Shown here: piece by piece, positions 10,128-19,078 of the stretch
How positions within the stretch are numbered: the first letter of the stretch is position 1
Layout of the letters: each line of letters begins with the position of its first letter
Origin: Sutcliffiella horikoshii
Lineage (GTDB): Bacteria > Bacillota > Bacilli > Bacillales > Bacillaceae_I
Length of the DNA stretch: 64,000 nucleotides
Assembly (NCBI RefSeq): GCF_008180725.1
Contig: NZ_VTEV01000011.1
Location: 438-64,437, forward strand
Direction: 5' to 3'
The notes under the pieces: model-generated
Database searches by the model: none
Seen by the model: the letters and a program-made list of their open reading frames with translations, nothing else
What the model was told of the DNA's origin: nothing
Translations under genes and position numbers: made by a program

Positions 10128-11190
10128 ATGACATTACTCCTGTTTTCTCATGGATGAGTGTTAAAAATTTCTCAAATATATAATTGGTATCCTGCGGTCC
10201 AGGATGTGCTTCCGGGTGAAATTGGACACTTAATGCAGGAAAATTTTTAAGATGAAGACCCTCCACTGTGCCATCGTTTATATTTTTATAGGTAATAGAA
10301 AAGACTTCTAGATTAATAGAATCTTCTTTTACGTTATAGCTGTGATTTTGAGACGTGATATACACTTTCCCTGTTGCAAGATCTTTTACAGGGTGATTGC
10401 CACCCCGATGTCCAAAAAGCAACTTTTCTGTTCTTGCACCAAATGCCATAGCTAACAATTGATGGCCAAGGCAGATTCCAAGCGTTGGAAATTGTTCTGC
10501 AATCTTTTTTATTTTTGGCAAGTGATTCTTTAATACTTCTGGATTTCCTGGACCATTACTAAGTAACACACCATCAGGTTGAAGTGCCTCTACTTCTTCT
10601 AAGCTTGTGTTATAAGGTACAACCGTTACCTGACAGTTTGCATGAAGCAAAGCTTCTAATATTGACTTTTTATATCCATAATCCAACAGAACAATATGAG
10701 GACCTGCACCAGGATAGTTTTTTATTTTTGGAGTGGACACCAATTCCACCCAGTTTTCTGGAACTATAACATCTGGGAAATCTTTTATGGAGTCCGTAAT
10801 AAACCCTTTCACAGATCCCCGTTTTCGAATGGTTTTAACAATCTCTCTTGTATCCACATTACTAAGTCCGCTGATTCCCAATTTGCTTAATAGATCAGGT
10901 GCTGCCACCTCAGAAGAGTAATGATTAGGCAAATAACACGCCTCTCCCATGATTACCCCTTTGGCATAAATATTTTCGGCTTCAAAATCTTGTGGGTTAA
11001 TGCCGTAGTTTCCAATGAGCGGATAACAAAAGACAATAATTTGGCCTGCATAGGAGGGATCTGACATGATTTCTTGATAACCTGTCATACTGGTGTTAAA
11101 GACCACTTCCCCTATCGCATCCCTTTTACTTCCTATTAAACTACCGGGAAAAACTTCCCCTGTCTCTAAAACTAAATATCCATTATCCAT
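10117..11190 (-). CDS. carA: Carbamoyl-phosphate synthase small (glutaminase) subunit
   Basis: A 357-aa protein that hydrolyses glutamine and channels ammonia to CarB. The C-terminal class I glutamine amidotransferase domain has the nucleophile Cys in LGICLGHQLLA and the His-Glu pair in QFHPEAHPGP. The N-terminal half is the CarA-specific domain. The start ATG overlaps the stop of argD by 8 bp, so translation is coupled. The length is normal. Confidence 0.96.
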   Translation of the reverse strand: MDNGYLVLETGEVFPGSLIGSKRDAIGEVVFNTSMTGYQEIMSDPSYAGQIIVFCYPLIGNYGINPQDFEAENIYAKGVIMGEACYLPNHYSSEVAAPDLLSKLGISGLSNVDTREIVKTIRKRGSVKGFITDSIKDFPDVIVPENWVELVSTPKIKNYPGAGPHIVLLDYGYKKSILEALLHANCQVTVVPYNTSLEEVEALQPDGVLLSNGPGNPEVLKNHLPKIKKIAEQFPTLGICLGHQLLAMAFGARTEKLLFGHRGGNHPVKDLATGKVYITSQNHSYNVKEDSINLEVFSITYKNINDGTVEGLHLKNFPALSVQFHPEAHPGPQDTNYIFEKFLTLIHEKTGVMSYAI

Positions 11191-12379
11191 GTTCTTCCTC
11201 CCTGTATTGCTGTAGTACCTTGATGAAAGTTTGAATAAAAGAGATCACTTCTTCTTGTGAGATTGTGAGAGGTGGAAGCAATCTTACTACGTTTGGACCG
11301 GCACTTAATAATAATAGTTTTTCTTCTAATGCCATTTTGACCATATCAATCGCGTTCCCATCAATCTCCAAACCAATTAGCATGCCCTTTCCCCTTTTTT
11401 CCTTGATAAAGGAAAAGTCATCCAGTACACTTTCAAGCTGTGTATGCAAGAACTGGCTCTGTTCGGTAATATTTTTCAAAAAATTTTCTTCACTTATTAT
11501 TTTTAACGTTTCTATTCCTGCTGTACATGCCAACGGGTTCCCGCCAAAGGTACTTCCATGCATTCCAGGTTTAAAGGCACGAGCGACCTCTTCTTTAGCA
11601 AGCATCGCGCCAATCGGAAAACCAGAGCCCAGCCCTTTGGCTAGTGTCATGATATCTGGTTCCACATCGTACTGTTCATATAAAAACAAGCTTCCAGTTC
11701 GACCCATTCCTGTTTGCACTTCATCAATTACAAGTAGTATTCCATACTCCTTACATATAGAAGAAAGTTCCTTTACCCATTCAGGTTCTGCCGGAACCAC
11801 GCCACCCTCGCCTTGAAGAAGTTCTAACATAACAGCGGTTGGTTTCAGTTCTCTTATAGTCTGAAGAGATTGATAATCGTTATAAGACAGATGGATAAAC
11901 CCTTCTAGCATCGGTTCAAATCCAGACTTGATTTTCTCTTGACCAGTTGCAGCCACTGTAGCCAAAGTTCTGCCGTGAAAGCTTTGCTGAAAAGTTACAA
12001 TGCTAGCTTGCTTTTTATGACTATTATTGGCAATGGCCCTTACAAGCTTAATAGCAGCCTCATTTGCCTCTGCACCGCTATTACAGAAAAAAACCTGATC
12101 AAAACAGGATTTATCAACAAGTAGGCGAGCAAGTTCTTCCTGTTTTGGAACGTGATAAAGGTTGGACGTATGCCAAAGTGCAGAAAGTTGCTTTTTTAGA
12201 GCCTTCTCTACTTCCGGTGGACAATGACCTAGATTGCATGTTGCGATGCCAGAAGTGAAATCCAGATACTTTTCATTATTATTAGACCAGACATATGTCC
12301 CTTTACCGTTTTGGATAGATAAAGGCAGCCTGCTGTATGTATTCATTATTTGTGAGTAATCAGTAGCAGATTTAGACAC
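11183..12379 (-). CDS. argD: Acetylornithine aminotransferase
   Basis: A 398-aa class III PLP transaminase that converts N-acetylglutamate semialdehyde to N-acetylornithine. The PLP lysine is in TLAKGLGSGFPIGAM, and DEVQTGMGRTG carries the cofactor-binding Asp. The frame is open further upstream, but GTG at 12379 is preferred: it overlaps the argB stop (GTGTCTAA) and has GGAG/AAGGAGG upstream. An ATG at codon 12 (MNTYSRL) lies closer to the usual family N terminus but has a poorer ribosome site. Confidence 0.93.
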   Translation of the reverse strand: MSKSATDYSQIMNTYSRLPLSIQNGKGTYVWSNNNEKYLDFTSGIATCNLGHCPPEVEKALKKQLSALWHTSNLYHVPKQEELARLLVDKSCFDQVFFCNSGAEANEAAIKLVRAIANNSHKKQASIVTFQQSFHGRTLATVAATGQEKIKSGFEPMLEGFIHLSYNDYQSLQTIRELKPTAVMLELLQGEGGVVPAEPEWVKELSSICKEYGILLVIDEVQTGMGRTGSLFLYEQYDVEPDIMTLAKGLGSGFPIGAMLAKEEVARAFKPGMHGSTFGGNPLACTAGIETLKIISEENFLKNITEQSQFLHTQLESVLDDFSFIKEKRGKGMLIGLEIDGNAIDMVKMALEEKLLLLSAGPNVVRLLPPLTISQEEVISFIQTFIKVLQQYREEEHG

Positions 12380-13169
12380 TTTTCTCCATAACCTCCTTAA
12401 GATAGAATGATGTACCTGCACATGTATGGTTCAATGCAAAATGTGTTAAGGCATCACATGTAGTACCATTAATTATCCCAATCTTACTCACCCCTTTTGA
12501 TAAGCATTGAATCGCAGCCTCCACTTTTGGAATCATCCCACCGGTAATTTGATTACTATCTATCAAGCCATAAACTTCTATATCTGATAACTTAGACGCG
12601 ACAGAGTCTCCTACAAGCACTCCATCAACATCTGTTATCATGCATAGCGGCGCACGGAATGCCGTTGCAACAGCAGCCGCTGCCATATCCGCATTAATGT
12701 TGTAGTGCTGGCCGTCAGTATCAACAGCAACCGGTGAGATGATTGGAATAATTCCTTGTTGCATAATTGGGAGCAATAATTCTTTATTTACATCCACAAT
12801 CTCACCAACTAACCCTAGCTCCTCTGCATTTGCAATAGGTTCTGCGATTAGAAACTTCCCATCTACTCCACTTAAACCCATCGCATTGCCGCCGGCTTTC
12901 ATTATTTGGCGAACAAGGTGTTTGTTCGTCGAACCTGACAAGACCATTTCCACTACTTCCAATACAGATTCCGTTGTTTTTCTTAAACCGTTAACGAAAG
13001 TGGTTTTTACATGTAAAGAGGAAAGAATACTAGAAATAGATGGCCCACCACCATGAACTACAATTGGTTGAATTTGATGCTTGTTTTTTAACCCCACTAA
13101 TTCAGTAAAAAAAGAGGTGGAAAGTTTCTCAATAGTACTGCCCCCACATTTTATTACGAGTATCTTCAT
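12372..13169 (-). CDS. argB: Acetylglutamate kinase
   Basis: A 265-aa amino-acid kinase that phosphorylates N-acetylglutamate. The N-terminal KILVIKCGGSTIEKL matches the family's VIKxGG phosphate motif, followed by VVHGGGPSI. The open frame runs about 32 codons further upstream, but AAAGGAGG is placed 4-7 nt before a tandem ATG-ATG (13172/13169), and starting there gives the normal N terminus. The ribosome site overlaps the end of argJ. Confidence 0.95.
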   Translation of the reverse strand: MKILVIKCGGSTIEKLSTSFFTELVGLKNKHQIQPIVVHGGGPSISSILSSLHVKTTFVNGLRKTTESVLEVVEMVLSGSTNKHLVRQIMKAGGNAMGLSGVDGKFLIAEPIANAEELGLVGEIVDVNKELLLPIMQQGIIPIISPVAVDTDGQHYNINADMAAAAVATAFRAPLCMITDVDGVLVGDSVASKLSDIEVYGLIDSNQITGGMIPKVEAAIQCLSKGVSKIGIINGTTCDALTHFALNHTCAGTSFYLKEVMEKSV

Positions 13170-13182
13170 CATCTGGCCTCCT

Positions 13183-14415
13183 TTAAGTGCGATAAGATGC
13201 ATTGATTCGTACATAATCGTAGGATAAATCACAACCCCATGCCGTAGCAATTTCGTTACCGGCATGTAGATCTACAGTAATTTCAATTTTTTCATTCTTT
13301 AAATAGGATTTGGCTTCTTCTTCACAGAAGGAAACAGGCATACCATCTTCAACAATTAAGACAGGTCCAATTTTCAATTTGATTTTTTCCGTATTGATTG
13401 TAATCCCGCTATAACCTAATGCTGACACGATTCTGCCCCAGTTTGGGTCTTGACCAAAAACCGCTGTTTTCACCAAGCTTGAGCCGACAATTGTTTTTGC
13501 AATTACTTGTGCATCGTGAACCGTTTCGGCACCGTTTACCTGCACTTCAATTAATTTTGTGGCACCTTCTCCGTCTCGTGCTATTTGTTGAGAGAGTGAT
13601 TGACAGACAATATGAAGTCCTTCTTTAAACAGAGCATATTCATCGTCATCTTGCGTCCATTGTTTATTACCAGCCATCCCGTTTGCCAATACAAGCACCA
13701 TATCATTTGTACTTGTATCTCCGTCCACGGTAATCATATTAAATGTCTCTTCGGTTACTTCCTTTAATGCTTTTTGTAATATGTCATGATGAATGTTGAT
13801 ATCTGTTGTGACAAATCCGAGCATGGTTGCCATTTTAGGATGAACCATTCCAGAGCCTTTTGCAGCACCTGCTATCGTGTATACTTTATTTTCTGTTTCT
13901 AATTGCAGACATATATGTTTGGTAAATGTGTCTGTAGTGAGAATGGCTTCTTCAAAAGAAATCGCATCATTTACAAGCGTTGATATCGATTCCACTCCTG
14001 CTACGATTTTGTTGATCGGCAGTTGTTCCCCTATGACTCCTGTGGATATAACTGCAACATCATTCTCTTTCAGGCAGGCTTTCTCGGCAAATATTTCTCT
14101 CATTTTATAAGCGTTTTGTAAACCTAGTTTTCCTGTACAAGAGTTAGCATTACCCGAGTTAACAATAACACCTTGAAGAGCTCCGTTTGTGTTGATGCTT
14201 TCTTTTGATACTTTAAGCGGGGGTGCCTGAAATTGATTGGTGGTGTAAACTGCTGCAGCTGTTGCTGGAACTTCGCTATAAATCCAACCCAGGTCTTTTC
14301 GTTTGCGTTTTATTCCGCAGTGCAGGCCGCCGGCTGAAAAGCCTTTGGGAGTACATATATTTCCTTGTTCCACGGCAATCCATTTTTCTTTTTTCGGTAT
14401 TACTTGCACTTTCAT
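13183..14415 (-). CDS. argJ: Bifunctional ornithine acetyltransferase / N-acetylglutamate synthase
   Basis: A 410-aa ArgJ that transfers acetyl from acetylornithine back to glutamate, completing the cyclic pathway. The conserved self-cleavage site, ATML in HPKMATMLGFVTTD, has the Thr that becomes the new N terminus of the beta subunit. KGSGMVHP is also present. It sits between argC and argB as in Bacillus. Whether it is bifunctional or monofunctional cannot be told from sequence; no argA or argE gene is visible here. Confidence 0.95.
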   Translation of the reverse strand: MKVQVIPKKEKWIAVEQGNICTPKGFSAGGLHCGIKRKRKDLGWIYSEVPATAAAVYTTNQFQAPPLKVSKESINTNGALQGVIVNSGNANSCTGKLGLQNAYKMREIFAEKACLKENDVAVISTGVIGEQLPINKIVAGVESISTLVNDAISFEEAILTTDTFTKHICLQLETENKVYTIAGAAKGSGMVHPKMATMLGFVTTDINIHHDILQKALKEVTEETFNMITVDGDTSTNDMVLVLANGMAGNKQWTQDDDEYALFKEGLHIVCQSLSQQIARDGEGATKLIEVQVNGAETVHDAQVIAKTIVGSSLVKTAVFGQDPNWGRIVSALGYSGITINTEKIKLKIGPVLIVEDGMPVSFCEEEAKSYLKNEKIEITVDLHAGNEIATAWGCDLSYDYVRINASYRT

Positions 14416-14429
14416 GTTCTCACCTCATT

Positions 14430-15467
14430 TTATGGATAAACTGGAGTTATCTTGAGTCCTGTTTGCTCGTTCCAGCCGTTCATGATGTTCATGTTTTGAA
14501 CTGCTTGGCCTGATGCACCTTTCATTACATTGTCAATTACAGAGACGATTGTGATTCTGTTGGTCCTTTCGTCCACTGCTATTCCCAGGTCACAATAGTT
14601 GGAACTGTAAACTTCTTTAGTGGCAGGCCATTGGTTTTCCTGTCTGATTCGAACAAAATACTCTTGTTGATAAAACTCACGATATAGTTCTACAGCATCT
14701 TTTGTTGACAAAGACTGGGTCAGGTCACAATAGATCGTGCACATTATCCCTCTAGACATTGGAACAAGATGCGGAGTGAAAGTAATGGTGGCAATAGAGT
14801 TGGTATATGTCTGGATGACTTGTTCCATTTCCGGTATGTGTTGATGGTTTCCTAGTTTATAAGCTTTTACATTTTCATTAACCTCGCAATAATGAGTTCC
14901 CATAGAAGCTTTTCTACCTGCGCCTGTTACTCCTGATTTTCCATCGATGATAATGCTGTTTAAATGAACCAGGTTGCTTTTTAATAGAGGCGCAAGACCA
15001 ATTAATGTTGCAGTAGGATAACAGCCTGGATTTGCAATCAAAGATGAATTTTTGATATCCTCTCTGAAAAGTTCAGGCAACCCGTATGTAGATTTTTGTA
15101 AAACACTAGTAGGCGCCGATGAATATTTATACCATTTGTCGTATAATCGAGAATCTTTTAACCGATGATCCCCAGAGAGATCGATGCAAGGAATCTCCTC
15201 TTCTACAAATCTATGAACATGGTTTTTAGCGACACCAGATGGAGTAGCAAAAAAGAACAAATCGGCACTTCCCAAAATATCGTCAACATTCATTTCCTCT
15301 AACCTCATTTCAGCAATCCCTTGTAAATGCGGGTACTGATCAGTAATAAGGGTTCCACTTGTAGAGTGGGAACCTAGGAAACTTACTTCCACTTCCGGAT
15401 GTTGCTTTAAAATTCTTATAAGTTCTGCCCCACTATATCCGTTCGCTCCGATAATTCCAACCTTCAA
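14430..15467 (-). CDS. argC: N-acetyl-gamma-glutamyl-phosphate reductase
   Basis: A 345-aa NADPH-dependent reductase and the first gene of the arginine cluster. The Rossmann motif VGIIGANGYSGAELIRIL lies at the N terminus, the catalytic Cys in NPGCYPTATLIGLAPL, and the conserved His in HQHIPEMEQ. Three starts are possible: ATG 15485, ATG 15476 and TTG 15467. The TTG has GAGG 9 nt upstream and gives exactly the usual family N terminus and length, so it is chosen. Confidence 0.93.
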   Translation of the reverse strand: MKVGIIGANGYSGAELIRILKQHPEVEVSFLGSHSTSGTLITDQYPHLQGIAEMRLEEMNVDDILGSADLFFFATPSGVAKNHVHRFVEEEIPCIDLSGDHRLKDSRLYDKWYKYSSAPTSVLQKSTYGLPELFREDIKNSSLIANPGCYPTATLIGLAPLLKSNLVHLNSIIIDGKSGVTGAGRKASMGTHYCEVNENVKAYKLGNHQHIPEMEQVIQTYTNSIATITFTPHLVPMSRGIMCTIYCDLTQSLSTKDAVELYREFYQQEYFVRIRQENQWPATKEVYSSNYCDLGIAVDERTNRITIVSVIDNVMKGASGQAVQNMNIMNGWNEQTGLKITPVYP

Positions 15468-15503
15468 GTCCTTCATCCTCTCCATGCGTTTATAATATGA
15501 ATT

Positions 15504-15534
15504 ATTATAACTACGTATGCATAAAAATACAATA
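15504..15534 (-). promoter_or_regulatory. argC promoter overlapped by an ARG box
   Basis: Read on the minus strand, TTGTAT (15532-15527), a 17-nt spacer and TATAAT (15509-15504) form a good sigma-A promoter. The ARG-box-like ATTGTATTTTTATGCATA (15534-15517) covers the -35 and most of the spacer, which suits repression by ArgR/AhrC with arginine. The same core (GTATTTTTATGCAT against GCATTTTTATGCAT) occurs before argG. Confidence 0.75.
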
Positions 15535-15554
15535 TAATATTTAAAAAAAATCAA

Positions 15555-15590
15555 AAAAAATGACCGTGGATTTCTCCAGGTCATTTTCTT
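15555..15590 (-). terminator. Rho-independent terminator of the M20 peptidase gene
   Basis: On the minus strand AAAATGACC and GGTCATTTT form a 9-bp stem followed by a long T-run. It lies 10 bp past the peptidase stop and just before the argC promoter, so it isolates the arginine cluster. Confidence 0.85.
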
Positions 15591-15597
15591 CAAATTT

Positions 15598-16731
15598 TTA
15601 CTCACCCAGGGCCGCAATAGTTCTGGCTAGAAGTTCCGTTCTTTCTACCAAGGAAGGGATCTCCAGGTATTCCTCTTCACTATGGGCATTCCCACCAACC
15701 GGACCCATTCCATCAACGGTGGCAATCCCCATTGCAGCAGTAAAGGAGGCATCCGACCCGCCGCCTGTAGCTGTGTCCTTAACCTCTACTCCAATTTGTT
15801 CGCCGACTTTTTCAATGACATGTAGCAAAGATTCTGTGCGTGCCGTTTTCTCCATAGGTAGCCGGTTCATTTCCCCTACAAGCTCCACCTCTGTGCCTTT
15901 GACATCAGTAGATGCACAAATCTTTTCCAATTTCCGTTCTATTGGCAGTGCTTGCTCTCGTTCTGTGATCCTGATGTCTACATGCGCCACAGCACTGTCA
16001 GATATAGTATTAACAGAGGATCCCCCCTCTATCAATCCTACATTCACACTAATTCCTTTAGAATGATCATTGAGTGCATGTAGTTGAATCACTTTATGAG
16101 CGAGCTCTTCTATCGCACTTCTTCCTTTTTCTGGCTCAATTCCGGAATGCGCTGCCCTTCCACGTACATTTATCGTATATTTCCCTTTTCCTCTTCTTGC
16201 CGTGACAAGGGAACCATCTTTTCTAGCGGGTTCCATTATAAGCGCATATTTTTTATCTTTCGCTTTGCTCTCGATAAGCGATTTGGAAGACGGGGATCCA
16301 ATCTCCTCATCACTGTTCAATACAAGAACAACATCCTGATAAGCTTTAGAATGGGAGTGAATTAATGCTTTCATTGCGTAGAGTATGGAAACCTGGCTAG
16401 CTTTCATATCAATGACACCCGGTCCATAAGCCCTCTCCCCTTCTACCTTAAACGGTCGACATTGTACTGTGCCGTTAGGGAAAACAGTATCCATATGTGC
16501 CACTATAATTATTTTCGGTTCTTTTGCTAAAGGGTGTTGGATGACTAGATGATTTCCATACTTTTCTTCTTCTAACACTTGTACTGAAAATCCGATAGCT
16601 CTATACTCCTTTGATAAAATAGATCCAATTTGATCAATTCCCTCCTTTGAAGTAGAGCCACTATCAATATTGACGAGTCTTTCTAACAACTCTAGCATTT
16701 CAGATTGTTTAATTTGTAAAAACTCTTTCAT
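15598..16731 (-). CDS. M20-family zinc metallopeptidase (carboxypeptidase G2-like)
   Basis: A 377-aa protein. Metal-site motifs of the M20 family are visible: HMDTVFPNG (His-x-Asp), GPGVIDMKAS (bridging Asp), NSDEEIGSPSS (catalytic Glu-Glu) and GGGSDASF. A dimerisation/lid domain lies between about residues 175 and 290 (RGRAAHSGIEPEKGRSA). Relatives are glutamate carboxypeptidases or aminoacylases that hydrolyse N-acyl amino acids. The neighbouring arginine genes are suggestive but do not make it ArgE. GGAGAGA 5 nt before the ATG at 16731 sets the start; the open frame extends six codons further. Confidence 0.83.
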   Translation of the reverse strand: MKEFLQIKQSEMLELLERLVNIDSGSTSKEGIDQIGSILSKEYRAIGFSVQVLEEEKYGNHLVIQHPLAKEPKIIIVAHMDTVFPNGTVQCRPFKVEGERAYGPGVIDMKASQVSILYAMKALIHSHSKAYQDVVLVLNSDEEIGSPSSKSLIESKAKDKKYALIMEPARKDGSLVTARRGKGKYTINVRGRAAHSGIEPEKGRSAIEELAHKVIQLHALNDHSKGISVNVGLIEGGSSVNTISDSAVAHVDIRITEREQALPIERKLEKICASTDVKGTEVELVGEMNRLPMEKTARTESLLHVIEKVGEQIGVEVKDTATGGGSDASFTAAMGIATVDGMGPVGGNAHSEEEYLEIPSLVERTELLARTIAALGE

Positions 16732-16935
16732 CTTACTCTCTCCTGACATTTAGACGCATACACTTTTTATATACATATATTTATTCTCCTTCACCATTAT
16801 ACCTTTTCTACTTATTAAGTCCTATATTTCCTTTATTCTACCTATTTGAAGAATTCAAACCTAATTACTTCAAAAAAGAATTTTTATCTGAATAAACTAT
16901 CTATTATACATTGTGGCTAATCTATGTTATATTTA
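16732..16935. other. AT-rich divergent intergenic region
   Basis: Between the minus-strand peptidase and the plus-strand RNA candidate. It must hold both promoters. A TTATAC / TATATT pair with an 18-nt spacer near 16905-16935 could drive the downstream RNA. Nothing else is evident. Confidence 0.35.
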
Positions 16936-17062
16936 GTGGGCGATGAGCTGAATTGTGTAAGTCGACGGACGCGCTCTATGAGCAAGGCATGAATGTGGTC
17001 ATGCTGTCCCTCGCCTCAATACGCAGAGAAGGCACCTTTTTAGGTGGCCTTCTTTTTTTTGC
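16936..17062 (+). ncRNA. Candidate structured leader RNA or small RNA ending in a terminator
   Basis: GGGCGA (16938-16943) can pair with TCGCCT (17011-17016) to close a multi-branched fold. Inside it GGAC (16967-16970) pairs with GTCC (17006-17009), enclosing the hairpins GCTC-TAT-GAGC and GCATGA-ATGTGG-TCATGC. About 12 nt later comes a strong terminator (17028-17060). The layout is that of a riboswitch-type leader or free small RNA 60 nt upstream of the oxidoreductase start. No known riboswitch class was recognised. The fold is inferred by eye. Confidence 0.45.
17028..17060 (+). terminator. Rho-independent terminator upstream of a Gfo/Idh/MocA gene
   Basis: GAAGGCACCT, TTTT loop, AGGTGGCCTTC, then eight T residues: a strong stem with a one-base bulge. 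It lies before, not after, the coding sequence, so it either ends the upstream RNA or acts as an attenuator. Confidence 0.85.
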
Positions 17063-17120
17063 TACTTTTTCGCCATATCTGCTATACTGTCTACATCTAT
17101 TAGAGAAAGAAGGTATTATT

Positions 17121-18107
17121 TTGATACGTTTTGGCGTAATCGGAACCAACTGGATAACAGAATCCTTTATTAATGCAGCTCTAGAATTAGAAGATTTCCG
17201 TTTAACGGCTGTCTATTCCCGAAAAGAAGAAACAGCAAGGGAGTTCGGGAATAAATTTAATGTCACTACTACATATACTGAATTGGAAGAGTTTACAAGA
17301 AGCAACGAAATAGATGCCGTTTATATAGCCAGCCCAAACTCACTACATGCAATGCAAGCAATTGCCTGTATGGATCAAGGAAAACATGTGCTATGCGAAA
17401 AACCGATAGCATCAAATACTGCTGAATTATCTGAAATGATAGCTGCGGCAAAAAGAAATAATGTGGTTCTGATGGAGGCAATGAAAAGCACCCTGCTTCC
17501 GAACTTCTTGGCAGTTAAAGAACACTTACATAAAATCGGAAAAATTAGGCGTTATGTCGCAAGTTATTGTCAGTACTCCTCCCGCTATGATAAGTACAAA
17601 GAAGGTACAGTGCTTAATGCATTCAAGCCTGAATTTTCTAATGGTGCCTTGATGGACATTGGTATCTACACCGTCTATCCAATGGTTTCATTGTTTGGGA
17701 AACCGAAAGCTTTGCAAGCGATGGCTCATATGTTGGATTCTGGAGTGGATGGGCAAGGGAGCATCTTGTTCCATTATGAAGGAATGGATGCTTCTGTCGC
17801 CTATTCAAAAATTGCAAATTCCTACCTTCCTTCTGAAATACAAGGAGAAGAAGGAACGATCATTTTAGATACCATTCATACACCTGAGAAGGTATTGATT
17901 AGGTTTAAAGATGGTTCTGAGGAAGATATTACGGTCCCTCAAAAGGGTACATCGATGTTTTATGAGGCGGAAGAATTTATTCAACTAATTAAATCTGGTG
18001 AAAAGGAATCTTCTATTAATTCGCTTAGTGCTTCCTTGCAAACGATGGAGCTAATAGAAGAAGCTCGTGCTCAGATAGGTCTTGTTTACCCGGCAGACAA
18101 AAGATAA
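17121..18107 (+). CDS. Gfo/Idh/MocA-family oxidoreductase
   Basis: A 328-aa protein starting at TTG (GAAGG 8 nt upstream), which gives a normal N terminus IRFGVIGTNWITESF with the Rossmann motif. The frame is open back to 16953, but that part overlaps the RNA candidate and its terminator and does not look coding. CEKPIASNTAELSEMI holds the EKP signature. Similar in type to the protein at 1500-2456 but not closely related to it. Predicted NAD(P)-dependent dehydrogenase of an unknown sugar-like substrate. Confidence 0.85.
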   Translation: MIRFGVIGTNWITESFINAALELEDFRLTAVYSRKEETAREFGNKFNVTTTYTELEEFTRSNEIDAVYIASPNSLHAMQAIACMDQGKHVLCEKPIASNTAELSEMIAAAKRNNVVLMEAMKSTLLPNFLAVKEHLHKIGKIRRYVASYCQYSSRYDKYKEGTVLNAFKPEFSNGALMDIGIYTVYPMVSLFGKPKALQAMAHMLDSGVDGQGSILFHYEGMDASVAYSKIANSYLPSEIQGEEGTIILDTIHTPEKVLIRFKDGSEEDITVPQKGTSMFYEAEEFIQLIKSGEKESSINSLSASLQTMELIEEARAQIGLVYPADKR

Positions 18108-18118
18108 CTTATACTCTT

Positions 18119-18157
18119 GAAAGAATCGCCTGTTGCACACGGGCGGTTCTTTTTTAT
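18119..18157 (+). terminator. Rho-independent terminator
   Basis: AAGAATCGCC, loop, GGGCGGTTCTTTTTT directly after the oxidoreductase stop. Array 2 starts about 40 bp further on. Confidence 0.85.
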
Positions 18158-18194
18158 TCAGTTTCTTCATTTACCATTTAACTTAAGGTCAAAC

Positions 18195-18970
18195 AATGAA
18201 GACATCTTTCGTTCCTTTTTCATGTTAGAGAAGTCTTCATTGCATGGATGAAGACTTCTCTCGTTGCTTTTTCGTGTTAGAAAGGTCCTCATTGCACGGG
18301 TGAAGACTTCTCTCGTTGCTTTTTAGTGTTAGAGAGGTCCTCATTGCACGGATGAAGACCTCACCTGTTCCTTTTTCTTGAAAGAGAGGTCCTCATCTCA
18401 CGGATGAAGACTTCTCCTGTTCCTTTTTCTTGAAAGAGAGGTCCTCATTGTACGGATGAAGACTTCTCTCGTTCCTTTTTCTTGAAAGAAAGGTCCTCAT
18501 TGCACGGATGAAGAACTCTCTCGTTCCTTTTTCGTGTTAGAAAGGTATTCATTGCACGGATGAAGACCTCTCCTGTTCCTTTTTCTTGAAAGAAAGGTCC
18601 TCATTGCACGGATGAAGACCTCTCTCGTTCCTTTTTCGTGCTAGAAACGTCCTCATTGTACGGATGAAGACTTCTCTCGTTCCTTTTTTGTGTTAGAAAG
18701 GTCCTCATTGCACGGATGAAGACCTCTCCTGTTCCTTTTTCTTGAAAGAGAGGTCCTCATTGCACGGATGAAGACCTCTCCTGTTCCTTTTTCATGAAAG
18801 AGAGGTCCTCATTGCACGGATGAAGACCTCTCTCGTTCCTTTTTCGTGCTAGAAAGGTCCTCATTGTACGGATGAAGACTTCTCTCGTTCTTTTTTCATG
18901 AAAGAGAAGTCCTCACAGTGCTGATGAGGAACTGAGTGGAGCGGCATCGAAGCAAGACAGGTCTTCATAA
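18195..18970. repeat. 52-bp palindromic tandem repeat array 2
   Basis: Fourteen units with left-arm ATG at 18196 + 52n up to 18872, and a diverged fifteenth at 18924, still in register. Typical unit: left arm ATGAAGACTTCTCT, centre CGTTCCTTTTTCGTGTT or CTGTTCCTTTTTCTTGA, right arm AGAAAGGTCCTCAT, spacer TGCACGG. Arms match as inverted repeats with a few mismatches. The last unit has a different centre (CAGTGnAGCG type) that recurs in the first unit of array 3. No coding potential. Confidence 0.93.
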
Positions 18971-19078
18971 TTACCACAACAATACGAAATGGATAAAATA
19001 TGAATTTTTTAAAAAAAACCCTACCTTTTCTACTATAGTATTGGTAAAGTAAGAGTACAAAGAATAAAGGAGTGTGCC

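Noticed and set aside
11265-11816. 183-codon frame opposite argD
   Set aside because: Serine/proline-rich shadow of a conserved aminotransferase; no ribosome site.
16953-17120. N-terminal extension of the Gfo/Idh/MocA protein
   Set aside because: It overlaps a structured RNA candidate and a terminator; starting at TTG 17121 gives the normal Rossmann N terminus.
18195-18970. Array 2 (and the similar arrays) as a CRISPR locus
   Set aside because: The whole 52-bp unit repeats, including centre and spacer; there are no unique spacers and no cas genes nearby.
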